Both the position numbers and the translations under genes were made by a program. The notes under the pieces are model-generated. The model saw nothing but the letters and a program-made list of their open reading frames with translations, was not told where the DNA came from and searched no databases. Of a stretch of 64,000 nt of DNA, positions 51,131-61,483 are shown piece after piece. Source of the DNA: Emticicia sp. 21SJ11W-3 (GTDB lineage Bacteria > Bacteroidota > Bacteroidia > Cytophagales > Spirosomataceae); NCBI RefSeq assembly GCF_024138715.1, contig NZ_CP092074.1:372001-436000 (forward strand). Reading direction: 5' to 3'. Position 1 is the stretch's first letter. Every line of letters starts with the position of its first letter.

Positions 51131-52435
51131 ATGTATAAAATAATACTTTGGGTGTTTCTGGCCATAATCGGCATTTCATGTACTACTTCCAACAATTTAT
51201 CCCGTCGGCAGCCTTTTGCCCGCATGATAGACACCTCAGAAGTGTTTGCCCATAATTTTACCGGAATGGCCATTTATGACCCGACCGCGAAGAAAGCTAT
51301 TTTTGAAAGAAATGCCGACAGGTATTTTACACCTGCCTCTAATACCAAGTTATTTACTTTTTATGCCTGCCTTAAAACGCTGGGCGATTCTATTCCGGCC
51401 CTGCGATATACCATTAATAAAGATTCACTGATTTTCTGGGGAACCGGAGACCCGACTTTTTTTCATCATGATTTAAAAAGCACAAAGGCTTTCAACTTCC
51501 TGAAAAGCCAGAAGGGTACAAAAAACCTGTTTTTTTCAGATGGTAATTTTACCAATCAGCCCATGGGTGAAGGCTGGGCCTGGGACGACTACAATGATTA
51601 TTATTCTGCCGAAATTTATGGGTTACCCATGTATGGCAATGTGATACGTGTGAGTATTGATAAAGGCACCTTTGCCCCGCAACCTGCTATTTTTAGTAAT
51701 AGTTTCTACAGAAAAGATGAGGGTAGCAGCATTAAACGTATCCAGACCGATAATATATTTGTTTTACCGAAATCTACTTTGCAAAAAAACAACTATAAAA
51801 CAGATATACCCTTTAAAACCTCTTCGGCACTTACCCAGCAATTGCTGATGGACACGCTCAGAAAAAATGTAAGCCTGCTGCATGTTCCGGTGCCGAAAGA
51901 TGCCAGAACTATTTACAGTATGGCCTCTGAAGATGTATACCGGTTGATGATGCAAGAGAGCGATAATATGCTGGCCGAACACCTGCTGCTGCTGTGTGGC
52001 GCTGTATTGAAGGATTCGCTGAACACGGCATTTGCAATAAAATCTGTTACCGAAAAGCACCTGCAGGACTTGCCCGATGCGCCAAAGTGGGTTGATGGTT
52101 CGGGGTTGTCCAGGTACAATCTTTTCACACCCCGGTCTATCGTAAAGCTGCTTGAAAAAATAAGCGCTGAAATGCCACAGGAAAAACTCTATACTATTTT
52201 ACCTGCCGGCGGGCAAACAGGTACACTCAAAAACGTATTTAAATCTACCGGAAAGCCTTTTATTTTTGCCAAAACCGGCACCTTGGGTGGCGTTTATAAC
52301 CTTAGTGGGTATCTGGTTACTAAAAAGGGCAAAACCCTGATTGTAAGCCTGATGAATAATAATTTCAACCTGCCTGCGTCTAAAATACGGCGTGAGGCAG
52401 AAAAAGTACTTACATGGGTTTATGAACACTATTGA
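51131..52435 (+). CDS. dacB: D-alanyl-D-alanine carboxypeptidase, PBP4/S13 type (lipoprotein)
   Basis: A 434-residue penicillin-binding protein 4 homologue that trims or cuts peptide bridges of peptidoglycan. A lipobox (IIGISC) indicates a lipoprotein. Active-site motifs are PASNTKLFTF (SxxK), QESDNMLAEHLL (SxN), and FAKTGTLGGV (KTG). The extra domains between motif 1 and 2 are as in the S13 family. Its stop overlaps none, but the convergent PIG-L gene begins on the next base. It fits with the cell-wall genes murQ and anmK elsewhere in the window. Confidence 0.93.
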   Translation: MYKIILWVFLAIIGISCTTSNNLSRRQPFARMIDTSEVFAHNFTGMAIYDPTAKKAIFERNADRYFTPASNTKLFTFYACLKTLGDSIPALRYTINKDSLIFWGTGDPTFFHHDLKSTKAFNFLKSQKGTKNLFFSDGNFTNQPMGEGWAWDDYNDYYSAEIYGLPMYGNVIRVSIDKGTFAPQPAIFSNSFYRKDEGSSIKRIQTDNIFVLPKSTLQKNNYKTDIPFKTSSALTQQLLMDTLRKNVSLLHVPVPKDARTIYSMASEDVYRLMMQESDNMLAEHLLLLCGAVLKDSLNTAFAIKSVTEKHLQDLPDAPKWVDGSGLSRYNLFTPRSIVKLLEKISAEMPQEKLYTILPAGGQTGTLKNVFKSTGKPFIFAKTGTLGGVYNLSGYLVTKKGKTLIVSLMNNNFNLPASKIRREAEKVLTWVYEHY

Positions 52436-53281
52436 TTATTTTACTTCGGCATAATATTCTTTGTCAAATATTCTGTAATAGAGCCAGGCGGGTACCTTAT
52501 CAAAGTAAGGTTGCATGTCATTAAACGTAGGTCTTTGCGAGGCATGCAACAACATGGCTTGCTTTTTAAATTCACCTGCGGTACTAATCCTGACAGCCAT
52601 TGCAGGTGTTGGCAAGGTGATGTTTTTGCTGAAATTCTTCTTAAAGCTGGCCGAAATCTTCTTAGCGGTTGCTATCATAGGTGCGGGCAATGTAACCTGG
52701 TAAATCCTTGTGGGAGAAAAGCCGTTTTTGCCTTTATCTGCCAGAAAAACCTCTTTGGTATATTGCGCCATAAGGCGGTGGTCCGGGTGGCCGTATAAAC
52801 CAATTACATCATCATAAGTAATTAAAACAGTAGGCTGGTAAAGGGTTATTTTCTGGCGGATAATCTTTTTTAATGAATCAGCCGGAATATCTTTAATGCC
52901 ACCATCAGGGTAATTGAGTATTTCCTGATGAGCCACACCTAATAGCTCTCCTACAGCCCGAAGTTCTTTCTCTCTGATGTCAGCCAGTGCTATTTTCTTT
53001 TTTTTTGGGTCGGTTTCATTCACCATGCCGTTACTGTTGCCTGCTTCGCCATGTGTAAAAGTAATCAGGCTGGTTTCTATGCCCTGTTTGTTTAGTAATT
53101 TCAGGGTTCCGGCACAGGTAATTTCGTCGTCAGGGTGAGGGAATATAAACATCACCTTTTCTCCGGTAAAACCATCGGACAATGGAACAGAATCATCCTG
53201 CAACTGGCCTCTTAAATAGAGGAAGCCGCCGGCCAGAATAATAATAATAGCTATCAGGCTGAATAGAATTACTTTTTTCAT
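52436..53281 (-). CDS. PIG-L family deacetylase
   Basis: A 281-residue zinc deacetylase of the PIG-L/LmbE family, acting on N-acetylglucosaminyl-type substrates. The ATG at 53281 starts a membrane anchor (VILFSLIAIIIILAGGFLYL), so the enzyme faces the periplasm. The zinc site is FIFPHPDDEITCAGT, with the second part ITYDDVIGLYGHPDHRLMAQ, and THGEAGNSNG between. It ends back to back with dacB. The natural substrate in Bacteroidota is not known. Confidence 0.9.
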   Translation of the reverse strand: MKKVILFSLIAIIIILAGGFLYLRGQLQDDSVPLSDGFTGEKVMFIFPHPDDEITCAGTLKLLNKQGIETSLITFTHGEAGNSNGMVNETDPKKKKIALADIREKELRAVGELLGVAHQEILNYPDGGIKDIPADSLKKIIRQKITLYQPTVLITYDDVIGLYGHPDHRLMAQYTKEVFLADKGKNGFSPTRIYQVTLPAPMIATAKKISASFKKNFSKNITLPTPAMAVRISTAGEFKKQAMLLHASQRPTFNDMQPYFDKVPAWLYYRIFDKEYYAEVK

Positions 53282-53402
53282 AAACAAATGGTGAAACGTT
53301 GGTTAAAGTCTGCCACTAAGCTAGGAAGATAACGCTGGTTTTTCAATCATATAGCCTATTTTTGTGCGCACCATTTAAGGTTATCAGTAAACTCATTACC
53401 CC

Positions 53403-54620
53403 ATGAACCGAAACATAGAAGCACTTTACAACATTGCCCAAAAGCAGGAACGAACCATTATCGGTCTGATGTCAGGCACCTCAATGGACGGTCTGGATAT
53501 TGCGCTTTGCAGATTCAGAAAAAGTGGGGGTGAAACCGAAATTGAACTGGTAGATTTTGATACCATTAGTTTTGCCGAAGATATAAAAGACGAAATAAGA
53601 AAGGTATTTGCCAAAAAGGAAATTGATTTCCAGCAATTGTGTGTGCTAAACCCCTGGATTGGTAACTTACATGGGCAATTGGTGAATGATTTTCTGGCCA
53701 GCAGGGGCATCAGACCCAACGAAGTAGATGTTATAGCCAGCCACGGACAAACCGTTTTTCATGCACCTAAAATTCTGCATGGCCTGGCTAAATTCCCGAA
53801 CGCTACCCTGCAGATTGGAGATGGTGACCATCTGGCCGTTAAGACAGGTATTATTACCTTGTCAGACTTCCGCCAGAAACATTGTGCTGCCGGGGGTGAA
53901 GGCGCTCCTCTGGCTGTTTATGGCGACTACCTGATTTTCTCGAAGCGCGACGAAAACCGGATTTTACTCAATATGGGAGGCATTGCCAATTTTACCTATC
54001 TGGCCGGAAACCTGGATGCCAACGAGGTTTTTGCTACTGATACCGGCCCGGGTAACACCATAATAGACGCCTACATGAAGAGGTTTTTCAACCTGGCTTA
54101 TGACAAAGACGCACAGATGGCAAGCGAAGGCACCGTGAATGAGGCACTGTTGCAAGCACTAAAGCAGGATGATTTCTTTGGTAAAGGTTTTCCAAAAACC
54201 ACAGGGCCAGAGTTGTTCAATCTCGGCTATCTGGCCAATGCGCAACAAAAAGCCGGTGCAGCCCATTTATCGCATGCCGACATACTGGCTACTTTGTGCC
54301 GTTTTTCTGCTGATACCATTGCCGGGGCTATTCTAAAATTAGTAGCGCAATTGCCTCAGTACAAAGCAAATCCGGCCTCGTTCAAGATTTACGGTAGTGG
54401 GGGCGGGGTACATAATCCGTTGATTATGCAATCGCTGAAAGAGTTACTACCTGCTTTTGAGTTCTACAAAACTGATGACCTGGGGATATCAGGCGATGCC
54501 AAAGAGGCGGTGCTATTTGCTACTCTTGCCAATGAAGCGCTTGTGGGTGGCAGAACCGATTTCGGCGCAAGAAAAGGTGTGCCGGGTGTATCTATGGGCA
54601 AAGTTTCTTTTCCGAATTAA
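53403..54620 (+). CDS. anmK: Anhydro-N-acetylmuramic acid kinase
   Basis: A 405-residue kinase that opens and phosphorylates 1,6-anhydro-MurNAc to MurNAc-6-phosphate in wall recycling. Signatures are IGLMSGTSMDGLDIALC, ASHGQTVFHAP, LQIGDGDHLAVKTG, FATDTGPGNTIIDAYM and YGSGGGVHNPLIM. The next enzyme of the route, MurQ, is encoded at 32332 in the same window. Length is slightly above the family mean (about 370), mainly due to an N-terminal extension of about 20 residues. Confidence 0.95.
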   Translation: MNRNIEALYNIAQKQERTIIGLMSGTSMDGLDIALCRFRKSGGETEIELVDFDTISFAEDIKDEIRKVFAKKEIDFQQLCVLNPWIGNLHGQLVNDFLASRGIRPNEVDVIASHGQTVFHAPKILHGLAKFPNATLQIGDGDHLAVKTGIITLSDFRQKHCAAGGEGAPLAVYGDYLIFSKRDENRILLNMGGIANFTYLAGNLDANEVFATDTGPGNTIIDAYMKRFFNLAYDKDAQMASEGTVNEALLQALKQDDFFGKGFPKTTGPELFNLGYLANAQQKAGAAHLSHADILATLCRFSADTIAGAILKLVAQLPQYKANPASFKIYGSGGGVHNPLIMQSLKELLPAFEFYKTDDLGISGDAKEAVLFATLANEALVGGRTDFGARKGVPGVSMGKVSFPN

Positions 54621-54692
54621 TAAGCAAAAAAAGGTAAAAAAAATAGCCACAGTTGAGTGTTTACTGCGGCTATTCATATATAAAAGGCAGAT

Positions 54693-57254
54693 TTACGCCG
54701 AATTTCTACTGGCGTTGATGTTGCCGAACAAAGAGCGGGTAACCATTTTTTCGTAAACCAGCCTTAATTGTTCGTCTGTTGTTTCTTCTATTTTTTGTAG
54801 TGCATATTGCTGAATAGTGAGCAGGGGCAATACTATATGTTCGCGGTAATCGATAGACAATTTGCTTAGCCTTTCATTGGCCATCAGGCTTTGTTCGCCT
54901 GACACCCGTAGCATATTGGCAACAGTAAGCTTATATTCATCGTAAAGTATCTGCCAGAAATTGCCATATTCAGGGTCATTTTTCATATAGTAAGTCAACG
55001 GAAAATAGGTTTTGGTAAGTGCCATCATGCTATTTTCAATCAGCGTCTTAAAATACAAAGAGTTTTTATACAAAGTCTTGAGGTCTTCAAGGCGGCCTTC
55101 GTCTATCACTTTCTGCAGGGCCGAACCAAAACCGAAATATCCCGGCACGTTCTGCTTCAACTGGCTCCAGGACCCAACAAACGGTATGGCGCGCAGGTCT
55201 GATAACGTGAGTTGCTTGCCCGAACTTCTTTTACTCGGGCGGCTGCCTATATTGGTAAGGCCGTAATATTTCAACGGACTTTTGTTTTCAAGATAAGGTA
55301 CAAACAATGGGTGAGCCTTGAGTTCAAAATATTTTTTCACGCCTACGTCGGCCAGCTCATCAATCAGGCTGTGTTCATAGTCGTTAATTACTGAGGCGTC
55401 GTCCTGAAAAACGTCATTGATGATACCTGCCGATAGCAACTGCTCAAAGTTGTACATTGCCTGCGACCGCGAACCATACATAGACGTAATGGTTTGTCCC
55501 TGAATGGTAATCTGAATCTCGTTATTGGCGATGGTCGGGCCTTGCGAGGCATAGAACTGGTGGGTTTTACCACCGCCACGTGCAGGCGGGCCGCCGCGGC
55601 CGTCAAAGAATATCACTTCTACTTCATTCTTGTTCGATATAGCGGTTAGTTTCTCTTTGGCCTGATAAATCTCCCAGTTGGCTTTTACATAACCACCGTC
55701 TTTGGTACCATCAGAAAACCCAAGCATGATTGACTGCTGCTTGCTGCGGTGTTCGAGATGCTTTTTGTAGAACGGTAACTGGTAAAGCGTCGACATCGTG
55801 TTTTCTGAGCTGTCGAGCCCCTCAATGGTTTCAAACAAAGGTAAAACATCCACATTGATTTCCTCAGCCTTGTAGCCGCAGAAACGGAAAAGCGCCAGTA
55901 CTTCCAACACCGAGAAAACAGAGGTGGAGTTGCTGATAATGTATCGATGGCAGGCTTTTTCGCCGTTAAGGGTCTGTATCTCCTTAATCACTTTTACGGT
56001 CTTGAAGGTGTCTTTCACAAGTGCATCTTCAAAGTCGTCTTCATTTATATCTAGTTTATACTCGGTCAGGAAGCTGAGTTTTTCATCAAAATTCCATTCG
56101 GCATAAGGCTTGGCAGATATACCATATTTCTGGTTTATCTGCTCCATTACATTTTCATGTATGCTGCTGTCCTGGCGGATATCCAGGCTGGCAAAGTGCA
56201 GGCCAAACAGCTTTACCTGCTGAATAAAACGGTCTAGTAAATCAAGAAACAGGCCTTTATGTTGGGTTATCAGTATTTGCCTTACCTCGTCTAATGACGC
56301 AAGCAGTTCCTGCAATGTCAAGTCATTTTTAAGGCCGTTCATATTGGTATAAATGCGGTTGCTGATGGCTGTGAGCAATGGCATTACCCCTTTAAATGTT
56401 AAACGGCGGCAAATAATTTTGAAATCGTTATAATAGCATTTCAGGATGCTGGTTCTCAGTTCTGTCGAAACCTTTTTGGATATTTCTGCCGTTACAAAAG
56501 GGTTGCCGTCGCGGTCGCCGCCTGGCCAGAAACCCAACTCAAGCACAGGCTTGAAGCCCTGGCTGTTATTATTGTTCTGAAAATAGGTGTTCAGTTTTTC
56601 GTGTATCTCACCTATTACCTGATAATACACATGGCGCAGGTAAAATATAATACTTTGTGCTTCTTCAAGCGGGGTTGGTTTTTTATCGTTAATAAAAGGC
56701 GTTTTGCCCAGCTGTTGCAGCAGCGAGTCAATGCCGTTAATATCATTTTTAGGAATAAGCTGTTCAAGGTCTTGAATAATACGCAGCACACTGCTGGGGT
56801 AAAACTGCGTAGGGTGTGCCGTAAAAACTATACGTACTTTAAAGTTCTGTAGTTTTTTCTGAACTTCATCCAGCTTGTTTTGTTGTACGGCCAGTTCAAG
56901 TGTACTTTGTAAAGTACCTTTGCCATTGAGCGGATATAGCTTTTCAAAGGCTGAGTCTTCTACACTGTCAAAAAGTACCACCTGCCGTTCTATATAAGTT
57001 ATGAACCTGAACAAAAGGTCAATTTTTTCCTTTTCTTCTTTGATAGAGGTATATTGCCTGAAAAACGTGTCGATGATTTCTTTAGGTTCTTTGCCTTCTT
57101 CAAAACCGGCCTCTGACATATCGTGCAGAAAAGGCATTAATTGACCAATTTTAGTCATCTTGTCATAAGGCAACCTTGAAAAAAGCGTATTAAATACAAG
57201 GTATTTATTATGAATTTCCTGTGTAAAAATCGAATCAATAGAATTTCCCAGCAT
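54693..57254 (-). CDS. ppc: Phosphoenolpyruvate carboxylase
   Basis: An 853-residue enzyme that forms oxaloacetate from PEP and bicarbonate to refill the citric acid cycle. The ATG at 57254 is used; a TTG eleven codons earlier is less likely. Catalytic motifs are FTAHPTQFYPSS (His), FWPGGDRDGNPFVTAE, LDIRQDSSIH, FFDGRGGPPARGGG (the Arg-rich PEP loop) and a modified LRAIPFVGSWSQL near the C-terminus. Length is slightly short of E. coli Ppc (883), and the sequence is of the divergent Bacteroidota branch. It stands alone. Confidence 0.94.
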   Translation of the reverse strand: MLGNSIDSIFTQEIHNKYLVFNTLFSRLPYDKMTKIGQLMPFLHDMSEAGFEEGKEPKEIIDTFFRQYTSIKEEKEKIDLLFRFITYIERQVVLFDSVEDSAFEKLYPLNGKGTLQSTLELAVQQNKLDEVQKKLQNFKVRIVFTAHPTQFYPSSVLRIIQDLEQLIPKNDINGIDSLLQQLGKTPFINDKKPTPLEEAQSIIFYLRHVYYQVIGEIHEKLNTYFQNNNNSQGFKPVLELGFWPGGDRDGNPFVTAEISKKVSTELRTSILKCYYNDFKIICRRLTFKGVMPLLTAISNRIYTNMNGLKNDLTLQELLASLDEVRQILITQHKGLFLDLLDRFIQQVKLFGLHFASLDIRQDSSIHENVMEQINQKYGISAKPYAEWNFDEKLSFLTEYKLDINEDDFEDALVKDTFKTVKVIKEIQTLNGEKACHRYIISNSTSVFSVLEVLALFRFCGYKAEEINVDVLPLFETIEGLDSSENTMSTLYQLPFYKKHLEHRSKQQSIMLGFSDGTKDGGYVKANWEIYQAKEKLTAISNKNEVEVIFFDGRGGPPARGGGKTHQFYASQGPTIANNEIQITIQGQTITSMYGSRSQAMYNFEQLLSAGIINDVFQDDASVINDYEHSLIDELADVGVKKYFELKAHPLFVPYLENKSPLKYYGLTNIGSRPSKRSSGKQLTLSDLRAIPFVGSWSQLKQNVPGYFGFGSALQKVIDEGRLEDLKTLYKNSLYFKTLIENSMMALTKTYFPLTYYMKNDPEYGNFWQILYDEYKLTVANMLRVSGEQSLMANERLSKLSIDYREHIVLPLLTIQQYALQKIEETTDEQLRLVYEKMVTRSLFGNINASRNSA

Positions 57255-57492
57255 TTTTTTACTAGTATTAATGTTTTGAATGAGCAAACTACGTAAAAAT
57301 CTACTGTATTTTGATTGTTTAGCCGAATAAAGTTTGGCTTTTCTTGAAAAAGTTAAAATATTTCAAAAGATAAATCAATTCTTTTGAAAGCCATTTCTTT
57401 TTCGGTAGCAGTAATCGTTAAATTCAGTATTTTTACTTTTCAAAGGTAGATATAAACACAACACAACCCGTAGGTATTAATTTTTTTAATGC

Positions 57493-58647
57493 ATGGAGTA
57501 CCCGATTTACATGGATTACAACGCTACCACACCTCTGGTTCCTGAGGTGCTAGACGCCATGTTGCCGTATCTTACCAGCCATTTTGGCAATGCCGCCAGT
57601 CGTTTTCATGCTTATGGCTGGAAAGCAGCTGAGGCAGTAACTGCTGCGCGGCGGCAGGTAGCTGGCTTAATAGGTGCAGCAGAAAAAGAAATGGTGTTTA
57701 CCAGCGGGGCAACAGAATCGGTTAATCTGGCTATTAAAGGTGTTTATGAGGCTTTTAGCGCAAAGGGGAAGCATATCATAACTGTTGAAACCGAGCATAA
57801 GGCCGTTTTGGATACCTGCGCCCATCTGGAGAAATCTGGTGCAGAAATTACGTATCTGCCAGTAGATAAAGAAGGCAATATTGATATTGAGAACCTTGAA
57901 AGGTGTATCAGACCCGATACAATTCTGATTTCCGTAATGGCCGCCAATAACGAAACGGGGGTCTTGCAACCGCTAAAAACAATAGCTCAGATAGCCCACC
58001 GGTATCAGGCGTTGTTTCATACCGATGCAACCCAGGCAGTGGGTAAACTGCCAATGAATGTAATGGATGACCAAATTGATTTGCTGAGCCTGTCGGCACA
58101 TAAGTTTTACGGGCCAAAGGGGGTAGGTGCGCTATATGTCAGAAAGAACCTGAATATCATTGCCCAGCAGGATGGGGGCAGGCATGAACGCGGCTTGCGG
58201 TCGGGTACACTTAATGTAGCAGGTATAGTGGGTTTGGGCGCAGCTGCTGAACTTTGCCAACGGGATATACATGAAGAAAACGAGCGCCTTGCCGGGTTAA
58301 GAAATAAACTTGAAGAAGGAATATTAAACCAGCTGCCGGAGGCCGGAATCAATGGCAACAGGGCTAATCGCCTGCCTAATACCACCAACATCAGATTTGG
58401 CCGGATTGATGGCGAACAATTACTGATGAGCCTCAACGAAGTTGCGGTTTCTAATGGCTCGGCTTGTAATTCTGCCTCAACAGAACCTTCTTATGTGCTG
58501 AAAGCCATGGGGCTTGACGATGACACCGCCTACGGCTCAGTTCGGTTTAGTCTCGGAAGAAACACCACTGCCGAAGATGTTGCTTTGGGTATCAGTCATG
58601 TATGTGAGGTGGTAGGCAGAATGAAGCGCGAGGGAGTTTATGATTGA
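57493..58647 (+). CDS. Cysteine desulfurase (IscS/NifS-like)
   Basis: A 384-residue PLP enzyme that takes sulfur from cysteine for Fe-S clusters, thiolated tRNA or molybdenum cofactor. The N-terminus is MDYNATTPLVPEVL, the PLP lysine is in LSAHKFYGPKGVG, and the active cysteine is in SNGSACNSAS, the IscS-type loop. The Asn after the Cys replaces the more usual Ser. No iscU or other cluster gene is adjacent; the next genes are a deaminase and XdhC, so a role in sulfuration of the Mo site of a xanthine dehydrogenase-type enzyme is conceivable but inferred. Confidence 0.92.
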   Translation: MEYPIYMDYNATTPLVPEVLDAMLPYLTSHFGNAASRFHAYGWKAAEAVTAARRQVAGLIGAAEKEMVFTSGATESVNLAIKGVYEAFSAKGKHIITVETEHKAVLDTCAHLEKSGAEITYLPVDKEGNIDIENLERCIRPDTILISVMAANNETGVLQPLKTIAQIAHRYQALFHTDATQAVGKLPMNVMDDQIDLLSLSAHKFYGPKGVGALYVRKNLNIIAQQDGGRHERGLRSGTLNVAGIVGLGAAAELCQRDIHEENERLAGLRNKLEEGILNQLPEAGINGNRANRLPNTTNIRFGRIDGEQLLMSLNEVAVSNGSACNSASTEPSYVLKAMGLDDDTAYGSVRFSLGRNTTAEDVALGISHVCEVVGRMKREGVYD

Positions 58648-58728
58648 ATGAGTATCTAAGCCCCGGAACTTAAAAGACCGGTAATGATTTGAAATGAAAG
58701 AATCCACAGGGTTATTGACAATAGAGTT

Positions 58729-59208
58729 ATGGAAGACAAAAAAAGAGAATTTATGCAGAAAGCCATCCAATTATCATTGATTGGCAGCCAGGCGGGTGTT
58801 GGGCAGGGCCCCTTTGGGGCAGTAATAGTGAAAGATGGCCAGATAATAGGGCAGGGGCATAATCAGGTTGTTGCCACCAACGACCCTACCGCACATGCCG
58901 AGGTTATGGCCATAAGAGATGCCTGCAAAAACCTGTGGACTTTCGACTTAAGCGATTGCGAAATTTATACTTCATGCGAGCCATGCCCCATGTGCCTGAG
59001 CGCTATTTACTGGGCGCGGCTTGGTAAAATTTATTTTGGTAATACACGTAATGATGCCGCCGAAATTGGTTTCGATGACGCATTCTTGTACCATGAAATA
59101 CCGCTTCCGTTAGAACAACGGAAGATACCCATAGAAGCAATGAGCAGAGACGAAGCGCATGTTGCCTTTGAGCTTTGGGCAAACAAAGAAGATAAAATAG
59201 CCTATTAA
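58729..59208 (+). CDS. Nucleoside/guanine deaminase
   Basis: A 159-residue zinc deaminase of the cytidine/guanine deaminase fold. The zinc site is HAEVMAIRDACK (His-Glu) and SCEPCPMCLSAIYWAR (PCxxC). Length and the tail IGFDDAFLYHEI resemble bacterial guanine deaminases (GuaD), while the tRNA adenosine deaminase TadA is an alternative. The next gene, ten bases on, is XdhC, which matures xanthine dehydrogenase, so purine breakdown (guanine to xanthine to urate) is the favoured role. Confidence 0.85.
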   Translation: MEDKKREFMQKAIQLSLIGSQAGVGQGPFGAVIVKDGQIIGQGHNQVVATNDPTAHAEVMAIRDACKNLWTFDLSDCEIYTSCEPCPMCLSAIYWARLGKIYFGNTRNDAAEIGFDDAFLYHEIPLPLEQRKIPIEAMSRDEAHVAFELWANKEDKIAY

Positions 59209-59238
59209 ATTACGGATATGCCTTTTTTCAGGATATAT

Positions 59239-60360
59239 ATGAAAGAGATTAAGCAGATTGTTGAGGCCTATCAGAAAATAGACTTTAGTAAGAATAAAGC
59301 CGCTTTGGCAACCGTGGTGCGGGTAGAGGGCTCTTCATACCGGCGAACCGGTGCAAGAATGCTGGTGATGGAGTCTGGCGAATGGATTGGGGGTATCAGC
59401 GGTGGATGTCTGGAAGGGGATGCACTCAAAAAAGCCCGGCTGGTAATGCTGCAAAATAAAGCTACGCTGATAACTTATGATACCACCGACGACGACCCCT
59501 ACCAGATAGGCGTCGGGTTGGGTTGTAATGGCATAATTGATGTGTTGATAAGTCCGCTCGACCCGCACAATGAGCAAAATGCTGTTTTGCAGCTAAGCAG
59601 TTGCCTCAACCAACGCACACCCAATGTTATTGTAACCGTAACAGATGTTAAAAAACAGAATCTGCAAGAGGCGGAAATTGAATTGGGGCAGGTTTTCAGG
59701 TATGACAACCCAGACCACTTCAACAGCAGCTTCCATCTGAACACCATCAAAGCAGATGTGGTTCATGAAATAGAAACGGCACTTTTAAACACCAAATCAG
59801 TTTCTAAAACCTATGTTTTAGCATCAGAGGCAACAATAAGTTTATTTATTGAAGTGGTGCCACCACCCGTACACCTCTATGTGTTTGGAAGTAACTACGA
59901 TGTTTATCCAATGGTGCGCATAGCCAAAGAGCTGGGTTGGAAAGTAACGGTTATCTGTAATCCGGCCAGAATGCATCCGTCTCTTTTTGCAACTGCCGAC
60001 GCCGTAATGCCCAAGAATCACATGCCGGTTGTAGATAGATTCACCGCGGCTATTTCTATGTGCCATGATTACGAGACCGACTACGCTAATCTGCAAACCC
60101 TGCTTAATACCGGTATTTCTTACATTGGTTTGCTGGGCCCTAAAAAGCGTACAATAAAAATGTATGCACGTATGGTTGAAGAGGGTAAGGCCATTACCAC
60201 TGAAGACGAAGAACGCATATTTAGCCCCGTAGGGTTGGATATAGGCGCCAGCACGCCAGAAGAGATTGCCCTTGCCGTATGTGCCGAAATACGCGCAAAT
60301 TTCAGCGGAAGAGACGCCGGAAAACTGAAATTCAGAAATAAACCTATTTACGAGACTTAA
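59239..60360 (+). CDS. XdhC/CoxI-family molybdoenzyme maturation factor
   Basis: A 373-residue protein of the XdhC/CoxI family, which binds molybdenum cofactor, protects it and helps insert the sulfurated form into xanthine dehydrogenase-type enzymes. The ATG at 59239 is preferred because an AGGA lies six bases before it; an earlier ATG is at 59218. N-terminal motifs are ATVVRVEGSSYRRTGARMLV, GGISGGCLEGD and GVGLGCNGIIDVLI. The C-terminal Rossmann part has YIGLLGPKKRT and GLDIGASTPEEIALAVCAEI. The target oxidoreductase is not in the window. Confidence 0.92.
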   Translation: MKEIKQIVEAYQKIDFSKNKAALATVVRVEGSSYRRTGARMLVMESGEWIGGISGGCLEGDALKKARLVMLQNKATLITYDTTDDDPYQIGVGLGCNGIIDVLISPLDPHNEQNAVLQLSSCLNQRTPNVIVTVTDVKKQNLQEAEIELGQVFRYDNPDHFNSSFHLNTIKADVVHEIETALLNTKSVSKTYVLASEATISLFIEVVPPPVHLYVFGSNYDVYPMVRIAKELGWKVTVICNPARMHPSLFATADAVMPKNHMPVVDRFTAAISMCHDYETDYANLQTLLNTGISYIGLLGPKKRTIKMYARMVEEGKAITTEDEERIFSPVGLDIGASTPEEIALAVCAEIRANFSGRDAGKLKFRNKPIYET

Positions 60361-60506
60361 AATTTGCTTTTTTGTAAAATCTGAAATATTATTGTCCCCT
60401 GATTACCCCTACCCGGTTAACCTTAACCCTTTATAATTTTGCTATTGAGTTAGAATAAGCTACTGCTGATTGATCAGATGCTTTGGCTTTTGAAAAAACC
60501 GTCTTC

Positions 60507-61268
60507 ATGTCACCCAGGTTTGTTTCATTACATGGGATAGTTGTTCTATTAACTGTCCTGTTCTTTCAGTTCTTGCCCGTACCGGAAATGCTTTCCTGGG
60601 AAGAGCTTTTGCTGTCTAAATTTTTGAATCAGGCGCCAACTTTGCTTTGCCTGGGGTACCTTCTATTTCACAGAAAAAGAGTTCATGACAGCCTCAGTTA
60701 TTTTTTGTTGATTGCCTTTCTGTTTCTTGAAATCCTGGTCGAAATCTATTATTATTTTGTATCAACCGGTTCTTTGTTTGTTGCTAATCTTATCAATGAT
60801 ATTTTGGCCTTTGTGGTGTTGTTTGTGCTATATAACCAGCAGCGTTTGCGTCTACGGGCGTCTGGTATTTACAACAAAAAGCTGGGTTATGTTATTTTTG
60901 CTTGCTTTATAGTTGCATTAGGCTTTAGTTTTTCTTTGTCAAAGGCGTATGAAATCTATTTTTCTTCCGAAAAACTAATATTTTTCTTAATAATGGTTGA
61001 GATGGCTCTTAACATCATTACTGTGGGCATCAGCTTTTATGTAAACGGGCCTTTAAGCCGCAACCGATACAGGCTGGCAGTTGGTACGATAGCCATTGTT
61101 ACCTTAAAAATTTATTTATACCTGAGCCGTTTTGTTTTTGAAGTTTATCCGGCTTTTGCGTTCACTATCGGAAAAATTATTTTCTCAATGGGTATTTTGC
61201 TGATTGCCGATAGTATTATGCGCAAATGTATGGTCAAAAAAAATGCTCCTGTTTTTATTCCCCGCTAA
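60507..61268 (+). CDS. Multi-pass membrane protein of unknown function
   Basis: A 253-residue protein with about seven predicted transmembrane helices (for example IVVLLTVLFFQFL, FLLIAFLFLEILVEIYYYF, DILAFVVLFVLYN, VIFACFIVALGFSFSL, IFFLIMVEMALNIITVGISFYV, IAIVTLKIYLYLS and IFSMGILLIADSIM). The ATG at 60507 precedes a short cytoplasmic start; a TTG at 60483 is the only longer option. I recognise no family. The helix number and spacing recall seven-helix sensor modules, but no signalling domain is attached. Confidence 0.72.
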   Translation: MSPRFVSLHGIVVLLTVLFFQFLPVPEMLSWEELLLSKFLNQAPTLLCLGYLLFHRKRVHDSLSYFLLIAFLFLEILVEIYYYFVSTGSLFVANLINDILAFVVLFVLYNQQRLRLRASGIYNKKLGYVIFACFIVALGFSFSLSKAYEIYFSSEKLIFFLIMVEMALNIITVGISFYVNGPLSRNRYRLAVGTIAIVTLKIYLYLSRFVFEVYPAFAFTIGKIIFSMGILLIADSIMRKCMVKKNAPVFIPR

Positions 61269-61483
61269 AAAAGCTTTAGTTCTTCATCCCGGCTGATTTG
61301 TAGTTTTTTTCTTCTTTGGCCAATTGTATGGCCTTAAATCATTCTAAAAAGCAAATATTGAATTAAGTTTGCATCGCCCTGTGTTTTTTTTACCATTCAG
61401 GTATTTACTTATTAATAGTTTCAGAAAACAGGCTGTTGAACCGGGCAGTTAAACAACAGATAAACCTGTAAAAGCCAGCAGAT